Shown: positions 11,115 to 22,951, numbered from the stretch's first letter. The stretch is DNA of 64,000 nt from Dactylis glomerata (GCA_007115705.1 QXEO01000148.1:101125-165124), one strand, 5' to 3'. Made by a program: numbers and translations. Notes: generated by a model from the sequence alone, not told the origin.

Positions 11115-11928
11115 AAAAGCATCCTTTTGTAACACCGGTTATGTTCTCAATCCATATTCTAAGACCTATCTGCGAGTGTAATGCTAGTAATTTACTATTT
11201 AATTTATCAATATTATGTAATAATTTATTAAACTTTGCAGATGATGTAATATTTAGGTACTTCTACAAATTTTACTCACATGTTATAATTGCATGTTAGT
11301 GCTTCTCACAAATATGCCTATGTGGCCAAAACTATATCCTATAGGGTCTCGACATTAGTGGACCTTATAAGGACCAGCTAAACGATCCATAAAATGAGCC
11401 TTTGATGGGTATCCTAGTGAATGTTAATTGGCCTTTGGCGGTCCATGAATGAGCTGGACCGTTATTTACTAACGTCTTGACGTGTCGTTGACAAGCTCTA
11501 TCCAAAATTGGCCGAAATGTAACGGTGACTTTGGTGGGCCTTATTTGTTCTAGGCCTCCTAGGAGGCACTTCTTAATAGAGCTCTATCTGGCTATAATTG
11601 GGTCAAAACTAAAATGAACTCGAAAGGTACTAGATCGTACATTGGCTACACAGTATTGGCCAGCCCAAATTTTTATTGGGCCGTTAATAGGCCCAAATAA
11701 GATCTGAGATGGCGGTCATGAAAATAATAGGCCTAAAATTCCAGACCAAAATAGTAACAAGATGGAATGTCAGCAGGGTGCATATGGGTTTTTCGGATGG
11801 GTTGTTTAAGATAGGGATATATCTTAAGCGAACCATACTAGGCTCAAAGACCGGCAGAGGCACTTAAATTTTAGGAGGCCTTAGTTGGGGCAACCTGCTT
11901 AATATTATAAGTATCAAGACTTACGTAG
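11115..11928 (+). other. Non-coding stretch, nothing recognised
   Basis: This is the continuation of the LINE target site. It has no long ORF and no LTR ends that I can define. Its GGCC-rich phrases grade into the minisatellite that follows. Confidence 0.4.
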
Positions 11929-12070
11929 GCCAGCCTGCAAAACTGTAGTAGGCCTTACGTTGGCCGGCCCATGATGGCATAGCTGGCCTTATGTGGGCTG
12001 GCCCGCGAATCCATAGCAGGCCTTAGTAGGATGCCTTACGTGGGCCTACCTGCAAAGCCGTAGTAGGCCT
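11929..12070 (+). repeat. Degenerate minisatellite, unit about 34-36 bp
   Basis: About four imperfect tandem units of the form TTACGTGGGCCGGCC plus a variable AT part ending in GTAGTAGGCC are visible, for example from 11931, 11953, 11989 and 12036. One short unit (TTAGTAGGATGCC) interrupts the series. Confidence 0.6.
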
Positions 12071-12084
12071 AATATGAGAATCAC

Positions 12085-12603
12085 TCAATTCTGAGCTACT
12101 GAGATGTTTCTATGATTTTTCTCGCAAACAGCAGCGTGTAGAAAACAGCAACTCACAAAAATATTTCATCTTTCCCACCCAAGTGGGCAAAGCCTAACAC
12201 TTTATTTTTCAAACCAAACCAAAGCAAATACACAAAATAAAAAGCTATAGCAAACTAAAATCAAAAAGAAAAGGACCAGGTTGCCTCCCATAAAGCGCTT
12301 TATTTATAGCCATATAGCTAGGATTCATACCTTAGACTTTCAGGAAGTGCACATACCATGAGGGCAATTGCTTGGTCCCTCCTTCTTCCTTGGAAAGTTC
12401 TCCATGCACTTCTTATGTTTGAATTAAAAATTCACATTCTCTTCTTTAGCATCAATGATAGCACCTGCAGTTCTCAAAAAAATGTCTACCAAGAATTATA
12501 GGACTATGGCTCTTACCTTCCATGTACATAATAATAAAGTCATCAGGCACAAAAGTTATGTGTAACTCAACAAGAACATTATTAACTCTACCATAAGCAT
12601 TAG
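12085..12603 (-). pseudogene. A0: Athila-like protease and downstream remnant, distal piece
   Basis: On the minus strand from 12603 the sequence reads NAYGRVNNVLVELHITF, then VPDDFIIMYMEG and PIILGRHF. This is the C-terminal half of an Athila-type aspartic protease. It decays within about 150 bp and passes into non-coding minus-strand sequence. Joined to the piece at 13338 after removing the solo LTR and one target duplication, the protease reads in frame through DCSIN, NAYG and RVNN. RT and integrase are absent. Confidence 0.75.
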
Positions 12604-13337
12604 TGACGAGGGTTAACTCGGCAAATGTCCTAGGTGAAAGACTTTGGATCGGGGGAAAGGCGACAACTAGAGATTCCGGGAGCGAGATTGGCGCACGATG
12701 TACCCAGGTTCACGTCCCCGCGGTGGAGGATTGCTACGTCCTGCTAGCAATCTAGTATATGATCACAATGGTGTTTACAGGGAGCCGCCGTAGGTGGAGT
12801 TGTGTATCAAATCTATATCTAATCTATCTTGTATGCTATGTCTTGATCTATGTTGAGTTGTCTCTAGGGGCGCCCCTGCTTGGCTTTATATATGCAACCA
12901 GGCTAGAGTTTACAAGTGTCCTAGTCGAATATGAATTAGAGTTGCCTTTATTCGTCTCCAAGTCATCTTGTCGAGTCCTTGTGCCGGTCCACCTCCATAA
13001 TGGGCCGGACCCGGTATACTAAGTCGTGGATGGGCATACCCACGTCAGTAGCCCCCGAGACTCTACTTAAGTTGCAAACTCGGGTTGAGTCTCCAAACTT
13101 TGACTTCTTCAATCTTTGACTTCTTCAATTTCGACTTCTTCAATTTCGACTTCTTCAAACTTTGACTTCCTCAAATCTTCGATTTCTACAATCTTTGACT
13201 TCTTCAAACTTCGACTTTATGAAATCTTTGGGTTCTTGAATTACTTTTTCGATGCACCATCGGTTCGAAATCATCAAGTTCTTGAATCCACTCTCCCGAT
13301 GGGAGTAAATGTCAAGTCGATGGGCATACCCACGTCA
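12604..13337 (+). mobile_element. S1: solo gypsy LTR (734 bp) inserted in A0 protease
   Basis: It starts TGACGAGGGTTAACTC and ends ACCCACGTCA. The flanks ATTAG (12599-12603) and ATTAT (13338-13342) form a 5-bp target duplication with one mutation. Precise removal restores the protease frame of A0, which independently confirms both ends. A TATA-like TTTATATATGC lies near 12890. No PBS, PPT or internal region is attached, so this is a recombined solo LTR. Confidence 0.85.
13093..13245 (+). repeat. Short tandem repeat in the solo LTR (TTCGACTTCTTCAAA type)
   Basis: About ten degenerate copies of a 14-18 bp unit of the form TTTGACTTCTTCAAT occur in a row. They lie in the 3' half of S1. Confidence 0.7.
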
Positions 13338-14880
13338 ATTATTGATAGAGCAATCCGCAAGTTTCAAGTCAATATCACACTTTTTAGTAGGTGATAAATC
13401 CGGTTGATCACATGAAGACTTAGGAATAGGAGAAACACCAGACCCAAGATCAACTGCAGGCATGTGATTTTACCTATAGTGACATAAATCCTTGGTTCCC
13501 ATACATCCCCAAGCTTAGTTGGGACCATGGACTCCTTATGACACCTATCAAGCTTTTATTTGATAACATGATTAATTAGCAATAAAAGAACCAAAACCTT
13601 CTTGGTTAGAATCAACAAGAGGATCACAAACATGATTTTGCAATATAGAGATAATTTCATAAAAGGTGCAATTATCAAGAGAGGCTAAAGGATCATTTGG
13701 TATATCATCTAACATCATAATATCCTCTACTTTGCGTACTCTCTTCTTCTTTCTTCTCTAACTCTATTTTTTCAAGTCTCTCTTTTTCTCATCTCTCAAG
13801 TCTCTCTTCTTCTAGTCTCTTAAGTCTCTCTTCTTCTTTCTGCCTAGCCTCCAAAATTCTAACAGTCTTCCAAGACTTTTCTAAAACTTCTTCCAAGTAC
13901 TTCATGGTCTCTTCATGAAACCTTTGGGCATGCACAAATTTTAAGAGCAGTAAAATCTTTAGCAATATTATCAACCTTCTCGCATAAAGCATCCATATTC
14001 TCAAACTTAGCCATAAACTCTTTGTTTAACTTGTTTTGTATGGCTATGAAAGATCTAATGGTGCTCCATAATTTGAGATATTGTTTCCACTTGCATAAGT
14101 GTTGTTGGGCACATAAGATGGCCAACTACCATAAGTGTTTTAACCAAAAGGTGGTCTAGGATACGCACTATTGTAGTTGTTCCCATAAGCATCATTGCTG
14201 AAAATTTTAATATAGTTGACATCTACTCCCTCAACATTATTTGCTACAAGCTCTTGTAAAGGAACATTATCTAAATTCGGTTGCTTACTCAACATAGCCA
14301 TTATCGCATCTAACTTAGCACCAATACTCTCTACTTATTCAACATAATTAAACTTTTAGCAGAGGTGTGGGGCGCCCTATCAGTGTGCCATTGGTTGTGA
14401 TTTTGTAACATATTTTCCAAGATACCCTTATCTTCACTCTAATTTTTTGTCATAAAAGCACATTCTGCAGCAGAATCAAGCAAATTTCTAGAAATATAAT
14501 TCAAAGCATTATAGAAAGAGTGCAAAACAGTCCACTCATCCACACCATGTGAAGGAAAATTCTAAGCATTAATTTTAACCTCTTCCAAGCAGTAGCAATA
14601 TGTTCTAAATCACTTTTCCTAAAAGAAAGAATTGTATTTCTATTATGAAGAATTTTAACATGAGGGTAGATTTCTTGATAAAAGCCTCTTTTAAATTGTC
14701 CCAAGAGTTTATGCTACCATTAGGTAAAGACAACAACCATTCTTTAGCTTTTTCTCTTAATGAAAAGGGGAACAATTTTAGTTTCATAATGGAGTTATCA
14801 ATATTTTTAAACTTTGGCATATCACATATATCACATAATGGAGTTATCAATATTTCTAAACCTCGCCTTGTTTGACTGAT
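13338..14880 (-). pseudogene. A0: Athila-like gag to protease remnant, proximal piece
   Basis: The minus strand from about 14830 reads NIDNSIMKLKLFPFSL, then REKAKEWLLSLPNGSINSW, a hallmark of Athila Gag. After a frameshift it continues with FRKSDLEHIATAWKRL near 14600, a coiled-coil-like segment near 13790-14050 and CDIDLKLADCSIN at about 13340-13385, the start of the protease. Several frameshifts and stops make it non-functional. About 27 bp (TTTAAAAATATTGATAACTC and on) are locally duplicated at 14795-14865. Confidence 0.8.
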
Positions 14881-14963
14881 CTTTACCTTCGAGTTCATCT
14901 GACGCCCTCTTCCCCATATCCTAAGTCCTTCATCTAGGACATTTGCCGAGTTAACCCTCGTCA
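14881..14963 (+). repeat. T1 5' LTR, 3'-terminal remnant
   Basis: It ends in GAGTTAACCCTCGTCA directly before the PBS. Read on the minus strand, its last 50 or so bases match the first 50 bases of the solo LTR S1 with few mismatches. Either this LTR type has long inverted ends, or the piece is an inverted LTR start placed next to the PBS. Confidence 0.6.
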
Positions 14964-14965
14964 AT

Positions 14966-14983
14966 TGGCGCCGACTGTGGGGA
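14966..14983 (+). promoter_or_regulatory. T1 primer binding site
   Basis: TGGCGCCGACTGTGGGGA follows the LTR end after two bases. It is the gypsy-type PBS pattern of many grass elements. Confidence 0.75.
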
Positions 14984-15236
14984 CCTTGGGCGTTGGAATC
15001 ATGAATTCGTCGGCTTTTTTTCTTCCAGTCAATAGCAACTTGAAAGTCGAAAGAAACCAGTTATCAATTGGAACCGTAGATTTTCAACCTCATCTACCAA
15101 CCCTTACTCTAGTCTTTGCAAGCTTGGATCAGGAGATGGACCTGACGATAGGAAGCCTGAACTTTCGCGTTGGTTCCTTGGGTTCAATTCGCCTTTGAGA
15201 TCCGACGAAATTGGATCCGTCGGCAGGAAAAAAACA

Positions 15237-17015
15237 TGACTATGGCGATGTCAGAATCATTGGTAGGCTCTTCCAGCGAGGTGAACTCGCCGGTCAGCTT
15301 CACGATGATGGAAAATATGGAAGAAAAAATCGAAGAACTTGACAAAATCATGGGAAACCTCGACTTAGGAGAAGCAATGGATCACTCAGATTCTAGCCAA
15401 AATTTCAGCAAAAACACAGCAGCTGACTTCACCACCCGAAACGGTGGTGTCTCCAGCAACGTACACCAAGTATGCGTTATTATCACTGAAGAGCAGAAGA
15501 CAATGATGGTGTAGAAAACATAGTAGTCAACACACAGGTCAACAACCCGAGGAATAACAGCAGGAAGGAGAAAGAGAAAATATATGTCTCCGCCGGAGAG
15601 TGGAGAATAATCATGTCAGCAATCAATCACGGCATGGGAATACCTGCAGATTCAAGAAGAGATGTTTTAATGGGATATCAGTATGCCTTACACCAGCACA
15701 AAAAGAAGTTAAGGGAAGAAAAGAGCGAGCTAAGGAGAAGCCAGGAGGACAAAAGTGCATCAGGTAGATCATACAGGGAGGAAGACAGTGAAACATTAGA
15801 TTCCAGCAAAGAAAGCCATCACGAACCAAAACATAGCAGGAGAAGGACAAAACAACTCAGAAAAGAGGACCGTGCAAAGAGTATCAACAGACCGTTATCA
15901 GATGAAGGGGACTTCATACAAGAAATGCCAGAAGCAGCCCTGGTGGCAGCACAAGCATATCTATTAACCACACAGCCAGAACCCGGAGATTCGTGGGAGC
16001 ACATGCACCAAGCGGCGATAAAAAGCCTCGGACTAGTGGGAGATGAGCTAAAGCAGAAATCCTTAGGAAGGGAGTCAACATGTCACGAGCATACAGGAAG
16101 AAGGAGCCAAAAGTCCCAATCTCCGCAAACCCAAAGAACCAATTCGCCCGGCAGGGAAGACCATGAAGCACGAAGGGAAGACGCAAGGAATATCATCACA
16201 CAGGCCATGGTGAACAAATCACGCTACGCGTGGGATGAAGAAAACTACGAGGATGAAGAAACGGAAATGGGCGCACTATGCTTTACTCGAAGGGTTCATA
16301 GAACGCGGGGACCCAAAGGATTCAAGCTACCACATGACCAGCAAAAATATGATGGGTCGCAAGAACCCAAGTTGTGGTTATCAGATTATCTTCAGGCCGT
16401 ACAAATACTCGGAGGATCAAGAGCAACAACGATGCAAAGCTTGTAGCTACACCTCACCGGCGCAGCACGGTCTTGGTTAAGCATGCTACCCGACGATTCC
16501 ATCGGAAGCTGGGGCGAGCTAGAAAATCAATTCATAAGAAATTTCCGGTCAACATACAAACGACCAGCATCAACAGAAGAAGTCAAACCCTATATGCAGG
16601 AAAGGGCGAAACATTGCGCTCATATATACAACGGTGGAGTATAATAAAAAACTCAGCAGAAGACGTCTCCGACGAGCGAGCGATAGATGCCTTTGCATCT
16701 GGCCTTCGCCGTTCGGATTTTGTTGAAGAGTTGGGAAGAATAAAACCCAGAACAGTCTCAGAACTAATGGAAATAGAAAACAGATTCACAGATGGAGAAG
16801 ACGCTTACCATAGCAAAAGAGCATGTTCGCTAGAGTACGACAGATCAAGTAGACAACGCAACCAGAGGCACAGATCTTGCAATGAGGACGGCTGCACCAT
16901 GCGTAACCAAGTAGCTGCAGGGTATGAGAAAAGAGATGGAGAAGGAGATGAGAATGAAGAGTATCACAAAAAAGACAACCACAGACGAGATAGACCCAAA
17001 TATTTTGACCTATGA
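15237..17015 (+). pseudogene. T1 gag, broken by a stop and frameshifts
   Basis: An N-terminal piece (15237-15514) holds an acidic helix, ENMEEKIEELDKIMGNLDL. The main frame (15613-16446) is charged and ends in the Gag core at GFKLPHDQQKYDGSQEPKLW. A TAG at 16444 interrupts it, yet the same frame continues with HLTGAARSWLSMLPDDSI and SWGELENQFIRNFRSTY. Near 16600 homology shifts to the frame reading SYIQRWSIIKNSAEDVSDER and DAFASGLRRSDFVEELGR, ending at 17015. This is a typical Tat Gag (retrotrans_gag fold). A functional product is not possible from this copy. Confidence 0.8.
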
Positions 17016-17234
17016 GTGGAGGAGATTTTTCATGGACCTTGCCGCATCCACTATGCATATCTAGACGGCAAGAGGGTTTCCAATCATCTGATGAGAGATT
17101 GCAGAACATTTTTTAAAACTGCAAGAAGCCATGGAACTAAGCCAAGGAGCAAAGTTAGAGAGCACAACATATGACAGGACAACCATAGATCAAGGATATC
17201 AGTACAAAGTGGCACAGGCTACCCCCAATCAAAG

Positions 17235-17900
17235 GTGTACATATCCGCAATGATCCAGCCCGTTCCAAAATCTAAAAAGGAACAGAAAAGTATATCGAGG
17301 CAGGTAAATCTAGAAATATCATCACCACCGGCCACCACAGAATACCTACGATGGGCGGATCAAACAGTTGGGTTCAGCAGAGAAGATCACCCAAGAAAAG
17401 TACCTAGGCCAGGGCACACGCCTATGGTGTTGAAGGCGCAAATTGGATGGTACGACATAGGACAAGTATTCATGGATGCCGACAGTGGTATAAACTTGAT
17501 ATATGCAAGAACCTTGAAGGCAATGAACATATCACTGGATTGGCTGCGGCCAACAGACTGCTCTTTTCACGGGATAGTACTAGGAAGTGCAAACCACCCA
17601 ATAGAGAAAATCGAACTCGACGTTTGCATCGGCGACAGCGGCAACTACTAAAGAGAAAAGTTGGAATTCAATGTCATGGATTGGCCCTCGCAATATCACG
17701 CAATCCTAGGACGACCAGCATACGCACGGTTCATGGCAGTACCCCAGTACGCATACCTTACGCTCAAAATCCCATGACCTAAAGGAGTCATCACTGTGAA
17801 AGGAAGCTTTGAAGTATCGAACACTTGCGACAAGGAATTCAACAGAATGGCACAAACCTTTTGCATGACAGCAGAATACGCATGACTTAAAGGAGAAACT
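17235..17900 (+). pseudogene. T1 aspartic protease, interrupted
   Basis: The frame contains VFMDADSGINLIYARTLKAM at about 17467-17526. The normal family motif is D-G/T-S-S-I-N-L-I, so the active-site DADSG is altered. A TAA at 17649 interrupts the frame, and the protease flap and ILGRPAYARFMAV follow at about 17700-17740, again with stops. The region leads into RT. Confidence 0.75.
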
Positions 17901-18055
17901 GATCATATTGTACTACCCGATGTAGGTCGATCCCTGCCAGATCAGGCTATCGACGCAACCCAAGACTCCAAGAAATTTTGGGTTCATCCCATGGACCCAG
18001 CAAAAACAAATTCCATCGCGGGTAAATTTGGATCCCGCATAGGAAAGCGCGCTCG

Positions 18056-18563
18056 TTGAGTTCCTCCATGAGCGCTGGGAAATCTTCGCCTGGTGTCCTT
18101 CAGACATGCCAGGGGTTCCCAGGGAACTCGTCAAGCACACTCAATGTGGATCTGAAAGCAAGGCCGGTCAAGCAACCTCTCCGACGGTTTGACGAACCCA
18201 AGCGTAAAGCAATAGCAGCTGAGCTACATAGACTGGAAAATGCAGGCTTCATCATAGAAATCAAAACATTGACTTGGGTGTCTAACCCAGTGATCCTCCC
18301 AAAGAAAAACACATACGTGCGTCGTATATGTGTTGACTACACATCCCTCAACAAGCATTGTCCCAAGGATCCTTTCCCACTACCACGCATAGATCAAATA
18401 ATTGATTCAACGATGGGGTGTGCAAGGCTTTCCTTTTTGGATGCGTATTCGGGATATAATCAGATCGTGTTGAAGAAAGAAGACGAAGAAAAAACAGCCT
18501 TTATCACGCCTTACGGTATCTTTTGTTACCAAGGAATGCTTTTCGGCCTCAAGAACGCGGGAG
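18056..18563 (+). pseudogene. T1 reverse transcriptase, N-terminal part cut by E0
   Basis: It reads KRKAIAAELHRLENAGFI, WVSNPVILPKKN, RRICVDYTSLNKHCPKDPF, LDAYSGYNQIVLKKEDEEK and MLFGLKNAG, the fingers and palm start of a gypsy RT. The catalytic YxDD motif would come later and is lost to the insertion at 18564. The last five bases before the insert, GGGAG, should reappear after the E0 3' LTR outside the window. Confidence 0.85.
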
Positions 18564-18585
18564 TGATACGTACATTTTGCATCAC
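18564..18585 (+). repeat. E0 5' LTR, first piece (22 bp)
   Basis: TGATACGTACATTTTGCATC and two more bases follow directly on T1 RT. E1 begins at 18586, so ATCAC (18581-18585) is the expected E1 target duplication. Its partner is missing because the right end of E1 is deleted. Confidence 0.75.
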
Positions 18586-20019
18586 TGATGTCTACGCACG
18601 CGTCTATTCTTGTAGAAAGTGTTGGGCCTCCAAGTGCAGAGGTTTGTAGAGCAGCAGCAAGTTTCCCTTAAGTGGATCCCCCAAGGTTTATCGAACTCAG
18701 GGAGGAGGAGGTCAAAGCTATCCCTCTCAAGCAATCCTGCAATTATGATACAGGAAGTCTCTTGTGTCCCCAACACACCCAATACACTTGTCAGATGTAT
18801 AGGTGCACTAGTTCAGCGAAGAGATAGTGAAATACAAGTAGTAGTGATGATTATAAGTAGTAAATGTAATCTGAAATAAATATCACTGCGAGCAAATATG
18901 TAACAAAACTGAATGTAAACGGTGTGCAAACCTTGGAAACAAGGCCTAGGGATCATACTTTCACTAGTGGACACACTCCCAACAAATATAACATAATTGA
19001 ACCAATAGATACTATCATCAATATGCAACTCAAAACAATTCTCCAATGGATAAAAAACACTAATCATGCGTAGGGCTACGAAGCACTCCTCAAAGTCCAT
19101 ATTTCCCCAAACTAGATTGTCCCACACTGTCACCGTGAACGCACTAGATGGTTCCAACAAACACCAACAATTCATAGAGAAATTAACCAAAAAGACACAC
19201 AAGATGTGCACACTGTCACCGTCACACCATGATACAAGGTATCTCCGGAGTTTACAAATATAAAGCACGGGAGTAGCATAATATCTGAATAATAACATCT
19301 ACCAATTCAACTAGATACAAAGCTCATGATCACATAAAGATCACATCATGGGAGAGAGAGGTGAACCACATAGCTACCGGTAGAGCCCTCAGCCCCGGGG
19401 GAGAACTACTCCCTCCTCATCGTAGGAGACAGCAACGGCGATGGAGATGGCGGTGAGGTCGATGGAGACGGCGGAGACGGTGATGGAGACCGATGGATAT
19501 GGCTCCGGGGGAACTTCCCCGTACCGACAGGGTGCTAGAACAGAGACTTCTGTCCCCCGAAATTCGTCGGCGGCGGCGGCAGAGCTGCGGAACTCTTTCT
19601 GGAAATTTGCGGATTGTTTTAGGGTTTTCCGTCGGGAGGCTTCTTATAGGCGAAGGGGCGTCGTCAGAGGTGGACCAGGGTGGCCTCACCATGGGTGGGC
19701 GCGGCCAGGGGCTAGGCCGCGCCCCCCTGTGGTGTGGCCAGCCTCTGGCCCCCCTCCGGCTCTCGTTCGGTCTTCGTCCTTCGTCCGGGAAAAATAGGAG
19801 TTTCAGAACTTGTTTCGTCCAATTCTGAGAATATTTCCTATGTAGCTTTTCTAAAACACAAAAACAGCAGAAAATAGGGAACTGGCACTATGGCATCTTG
19901 TCAATAGGTTAGTTCCAGAAATCGCATAAAATCGCCATGAAGTGTAACGAAACACAAGGCAAATGGTGTAAAAACAAGCATGGAGCATCAAAAATTATAG
20001 ATACGTTTGAGACGTATCA
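18586..20019 (-). repeat. E1 3' LTR (1434 bp)
   Basis: On the plus strand it runs from TGATGTCTACG to GACGTATCA. It is homologous to 25618-26815 and to both E3 LTRs. On the minus strand it starts TGATACGTCTCAAACGTATC, a start shared with E2 and E4. Confidence 0.9.
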
Positions 20020-22951
20020 AGCATCCCCAAGCTTAACTCCTGCTCGTCCTCGAGTAGGTAAGTGATAACAAAGAATAATTTTTGAGGTGACATGCACCAT
20101 CACAATCTTGATCATCAAAGTAAGCATTGAGTGCTAGGATCAAAAGAACTTAAAAACATGGACATGAAAGACATAATCTTGATAGAAGAAACTTAGCAAC
20201 CATGTTATAACATGAAAAAGAACACAAACAAAAGATCATGAAAATGAAACAATGAAAGTCAAACGTGTATTCAAATCATATGAACATAGCAAATAGTTTT
20301 CAGCTTATCCTTCATGGAATAGCAAAACATAAATGCATAGGACACCTTCAAGTTTAAGAGGGCGACTAGATACAAATAATTTAAGAACAAGTGAAACCAA
20401 AATCATGAATCAATCAATGATAAACTTTGGGATTATGCACATTAAACTCAGAATGACAACTATGCTCTCTTAGATGGTGCATAAAGGTAGAAGGTGGTGA
20501 CTCAACATAAAAGTAACAGAAAGGCCCTTCACAGAGGGAAGTAGTGATTGCAAGTTTTATAAACCTTCAAAAATTATGGTACTTACTAGCTTTGAGCTCT
20601 CATTGCCCCCATCATAGGCATCTTGAATGGTTAGAGTTAATGCGAGTACAATTATGAAGCATATGCTTGACAAATCATAAGTTGAAAACCCCGTGTCCCG
20701 TGAAGTACGAATACCCAAACCTCATGCTACTCGACTTAGAGTCCCAAGCAAGCTCTTGTCATTGTAAGTATACACGTATCATCGAGAACCGCCAACGGGG
20801 TACCTTAGTCCCCGATGACATGGAACAAGCCCACATCAAAATGACAGGACAAACAGACAATGAACACCTCGGCATCTCTTTTATTTACCATTGGTATAGC
20901 TTTTTATTTTGAGATGCGTCGTCGAATGTTCACTATGGGCATGCTGTAAATTTCCACCATGAATTATGCATGGCTTAGATTGGCGGCCCAGGCGTTTCTC
21001 TAACACGTATACAAACTCCATGATCCCGCAAGATTCCCAACTTATTTCACATCGCGAATATCCATAAACAAAAGATCACGGAATCAACTCAAATAAGAAG
21101 TGCAATGTTGAAAGCTTACCCCATGACGGCATGGTTTGGCTAATTTCCAACTTACAACTTGCAAGCATAACAACTCAACACAAGAGAGCCACAATGTCAA
21201 AATTTTAAGAACGAGAAAAGTAAAGTGTGCCATCAGGTTCGTGAGAGCTTTACGGACCAATTTTCGCATAACACCAAAAGAGTTTAATTTGAAGGATAGA
21301 TAAAAGAAAGTCAAATGTACTTTGGAATAGCAAATTGCTAATAGGTATGTATGGTGGACAAAATGGAATAACTTGGTTTTTGGGAGTTGGATGCATGAGT
21401 AGAGGTCATACTCAGTACATAATGAGGGCTAGCAAAAGACTGGGAGGGACCAACTAAGAGAGCAATAACGGCCATAATCATGCATAGCGACAAAACATCA
21501 TTAAGAGAAGCATAAGATGGCATCAAAAGTCAAAAACTAAATGATCATAGAGGCTTATGGCGACTTTGTATGAGTCAAACATGTTGTAAGCATGCGCCAA
21601 GTCAACCCAAATAAAGCATCAAGGAGAAAACCAAATAAATGCTTCCATAAAATAAAAACAACGCATGATTTTTTTTCAAAGGCTCATTAAGCAATCTCAG
21701 TCATTTGAGACTAGTCATGCTACAGCAAAAACCACTAATAATACTATCAAAACAATATCAAGCATGGCATGTAAAATTCTAAGCCGCAGTCTAAACCAGC
21801 TCTTTTTTGTACCACTTTTTTGCATGAAACTTTTTCTCTTTTCCAACACATTCGATCCTTTTTGAAACAACTCTTTTGATGAATACCAATATGGACCAGA
21901 GGTCAAAATACACCTTGATGCAAAGATAAAACAAGATCTGAACAAAAATCAAGGCGAAAAATGCAAGCTAAACGCAGTTCGAGAAAAAGAGAACACTCGT
22001 TGAACGATAAGAGTGAAAACTAGAGTGTTCTTGGCAATGAAAAATGGAGCATATCTCTCTCCAACACAAACATGATGTGATCCAACCATTTATTGCAGCA
22101 ACCAAAACAAAAGAAAATGAAAGCAAAACAACTGACACTCCAAGAAAAATGCATAGTGCATGAAGCAATAAAAATATAGTGTCTTGAAAGGTGACCTAAT
22201 TTTTGCCGATGAAGAAGGGGTGCCTCGGGGGCATCCCCAAGCTTTGACGCTTGTACCTCTTGGATATTTCTTGGGGTGCGTGGGCATCCCCAAGCTTGAG
22301 CTTTTGTCCATTCTTCATCTCATCTCATCATTCTCCAATCCTTACACTTGAAAACTTCCATCATACAAAACTTAACACAATTCTGTTAGCAACGTTAGCA
22401 TAAACATAATAATGAATCAACCCTTTTTGTTTCAGGTTTCAACTAAAAACCACCACATATAAAGCATATACTTCTGTAGCAACTTCCCCAAAAGTTCTGT
22501 GATCAAAAGAACTCAAAAAGAAAGCGATCGAGAGGCAAACACAAATAGTGGCAGAAATCTGTCAAAATAGAACAGCTGACACGATTTTTTCGAGGGTTTT
22601 CTGTTGCTCAAATCAAAAAGTGTAAAACTAATGAAAGTTTGGATATAACTTGGGGCATATGCACAAGAAATCGCAGGTCAAAAAGATATTCTTAGAATTT
22701 TCACGAATTTTTACGGTGCAGCACCGAAATCTGTTTCAGGACAGCAACTTCCCCAAATCTTACCTCCCTCACATTAGAGGTTTCTCTTGGCACAACAACG
22801 AAATAAAAAGGATAAGGAGCAGTTATTACAGTAGTAATAACTTCCAAGACTCAAATAAAAGGAAAATTACTAAAAAGAAAACAATGGGTTATCTCCCAAG
22901 AGTGCTTTTCTTTAACGCCTTTGAGCTAGGCGCAGTAATTTCAGAAAATGC
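20020..22951 (-). other. E1 long 3' non-coding region with PPT and small conserved ORFs
   Basis: No pol is present. The PPT (minus strand AAGCTTGGGGATGCT) abuts the LTR at 20020-20034. PPT-like AAGCTTGGGGATGC copies recur at about 22229-22242 and 22287-22300. Small frames shared with E2 lie at 20667-20912 (antisense), 21084-21314 and 21338-21526 (sense) and 22650-22994 (antisense). Whether any is translated is unknown. Confidence 0.7.
20667..20912 (+). CDS. Conserved small ORF antisense to E1 (81 aa), unknown
   Basis: This frame is antisense to the element. It starts MTNHKLKTPCPVKYEYPN and ends in a hydrophobic-aromatic tail, IYHWYSFLF. The same 81-aa frame is open in E2 at 36662-36907, again antisense to its element, with about seven replacements. 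In E3 the equivalent stretch near 42120-42350 is broken. I recognise no domain. It may simply be a chance frame kept because the elements are close relatives. Confidence 0.3.
   Translation: MTNHKLKTPCPVKYEYPNLMLLDLESQASSCHCKYTRIIENRQRGTLVPDDMEQAHIKMTGQTDNEHLGISFIYHWYSFLF

Larger units (their letters stand above)
14881..18563 (+). mobile_element. T1: Tat-like Ty3/gypsy element, 5' part
   Basis: This is a plus-strand element with an 83-bp remnant of its 5' LTR, a PBS, decayed gag, protease and RT. It is interrupted in RT by E0 at 18563/18564. The rest should lie beyond the window after the E0 3' LTR. The RT wording (VDYTSLNKHCPKDPFPLPRI) is characteristic of the Tat/Retand lineage. Confidence 0.85.

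Noticed and set aside
12604..14963. A 2.36-kb DNA transposon with 50-bp terminal inverted repeats
   Set aside because: Its interior is Athila gag/protease that continues outside to the left, S1 alone has a target duplication, and the right end abuts a retroviral PBS.
15170..15514. Separate host gene upstream of T1 gag
   Set aside because: It sits between PBS and gag in the T1 interior and fits the N-terminal part of a decayed gag.
19441..19828. GC-rich 110-138 aa frames in E1 and E3 LTRs (also 26415-26771, 40892-41308, 49710-50126)
   Set aside because: They repeat in every LTR copy because LTRs are homologous, overlap one another in several phases, and run antisense to the LTR leader.
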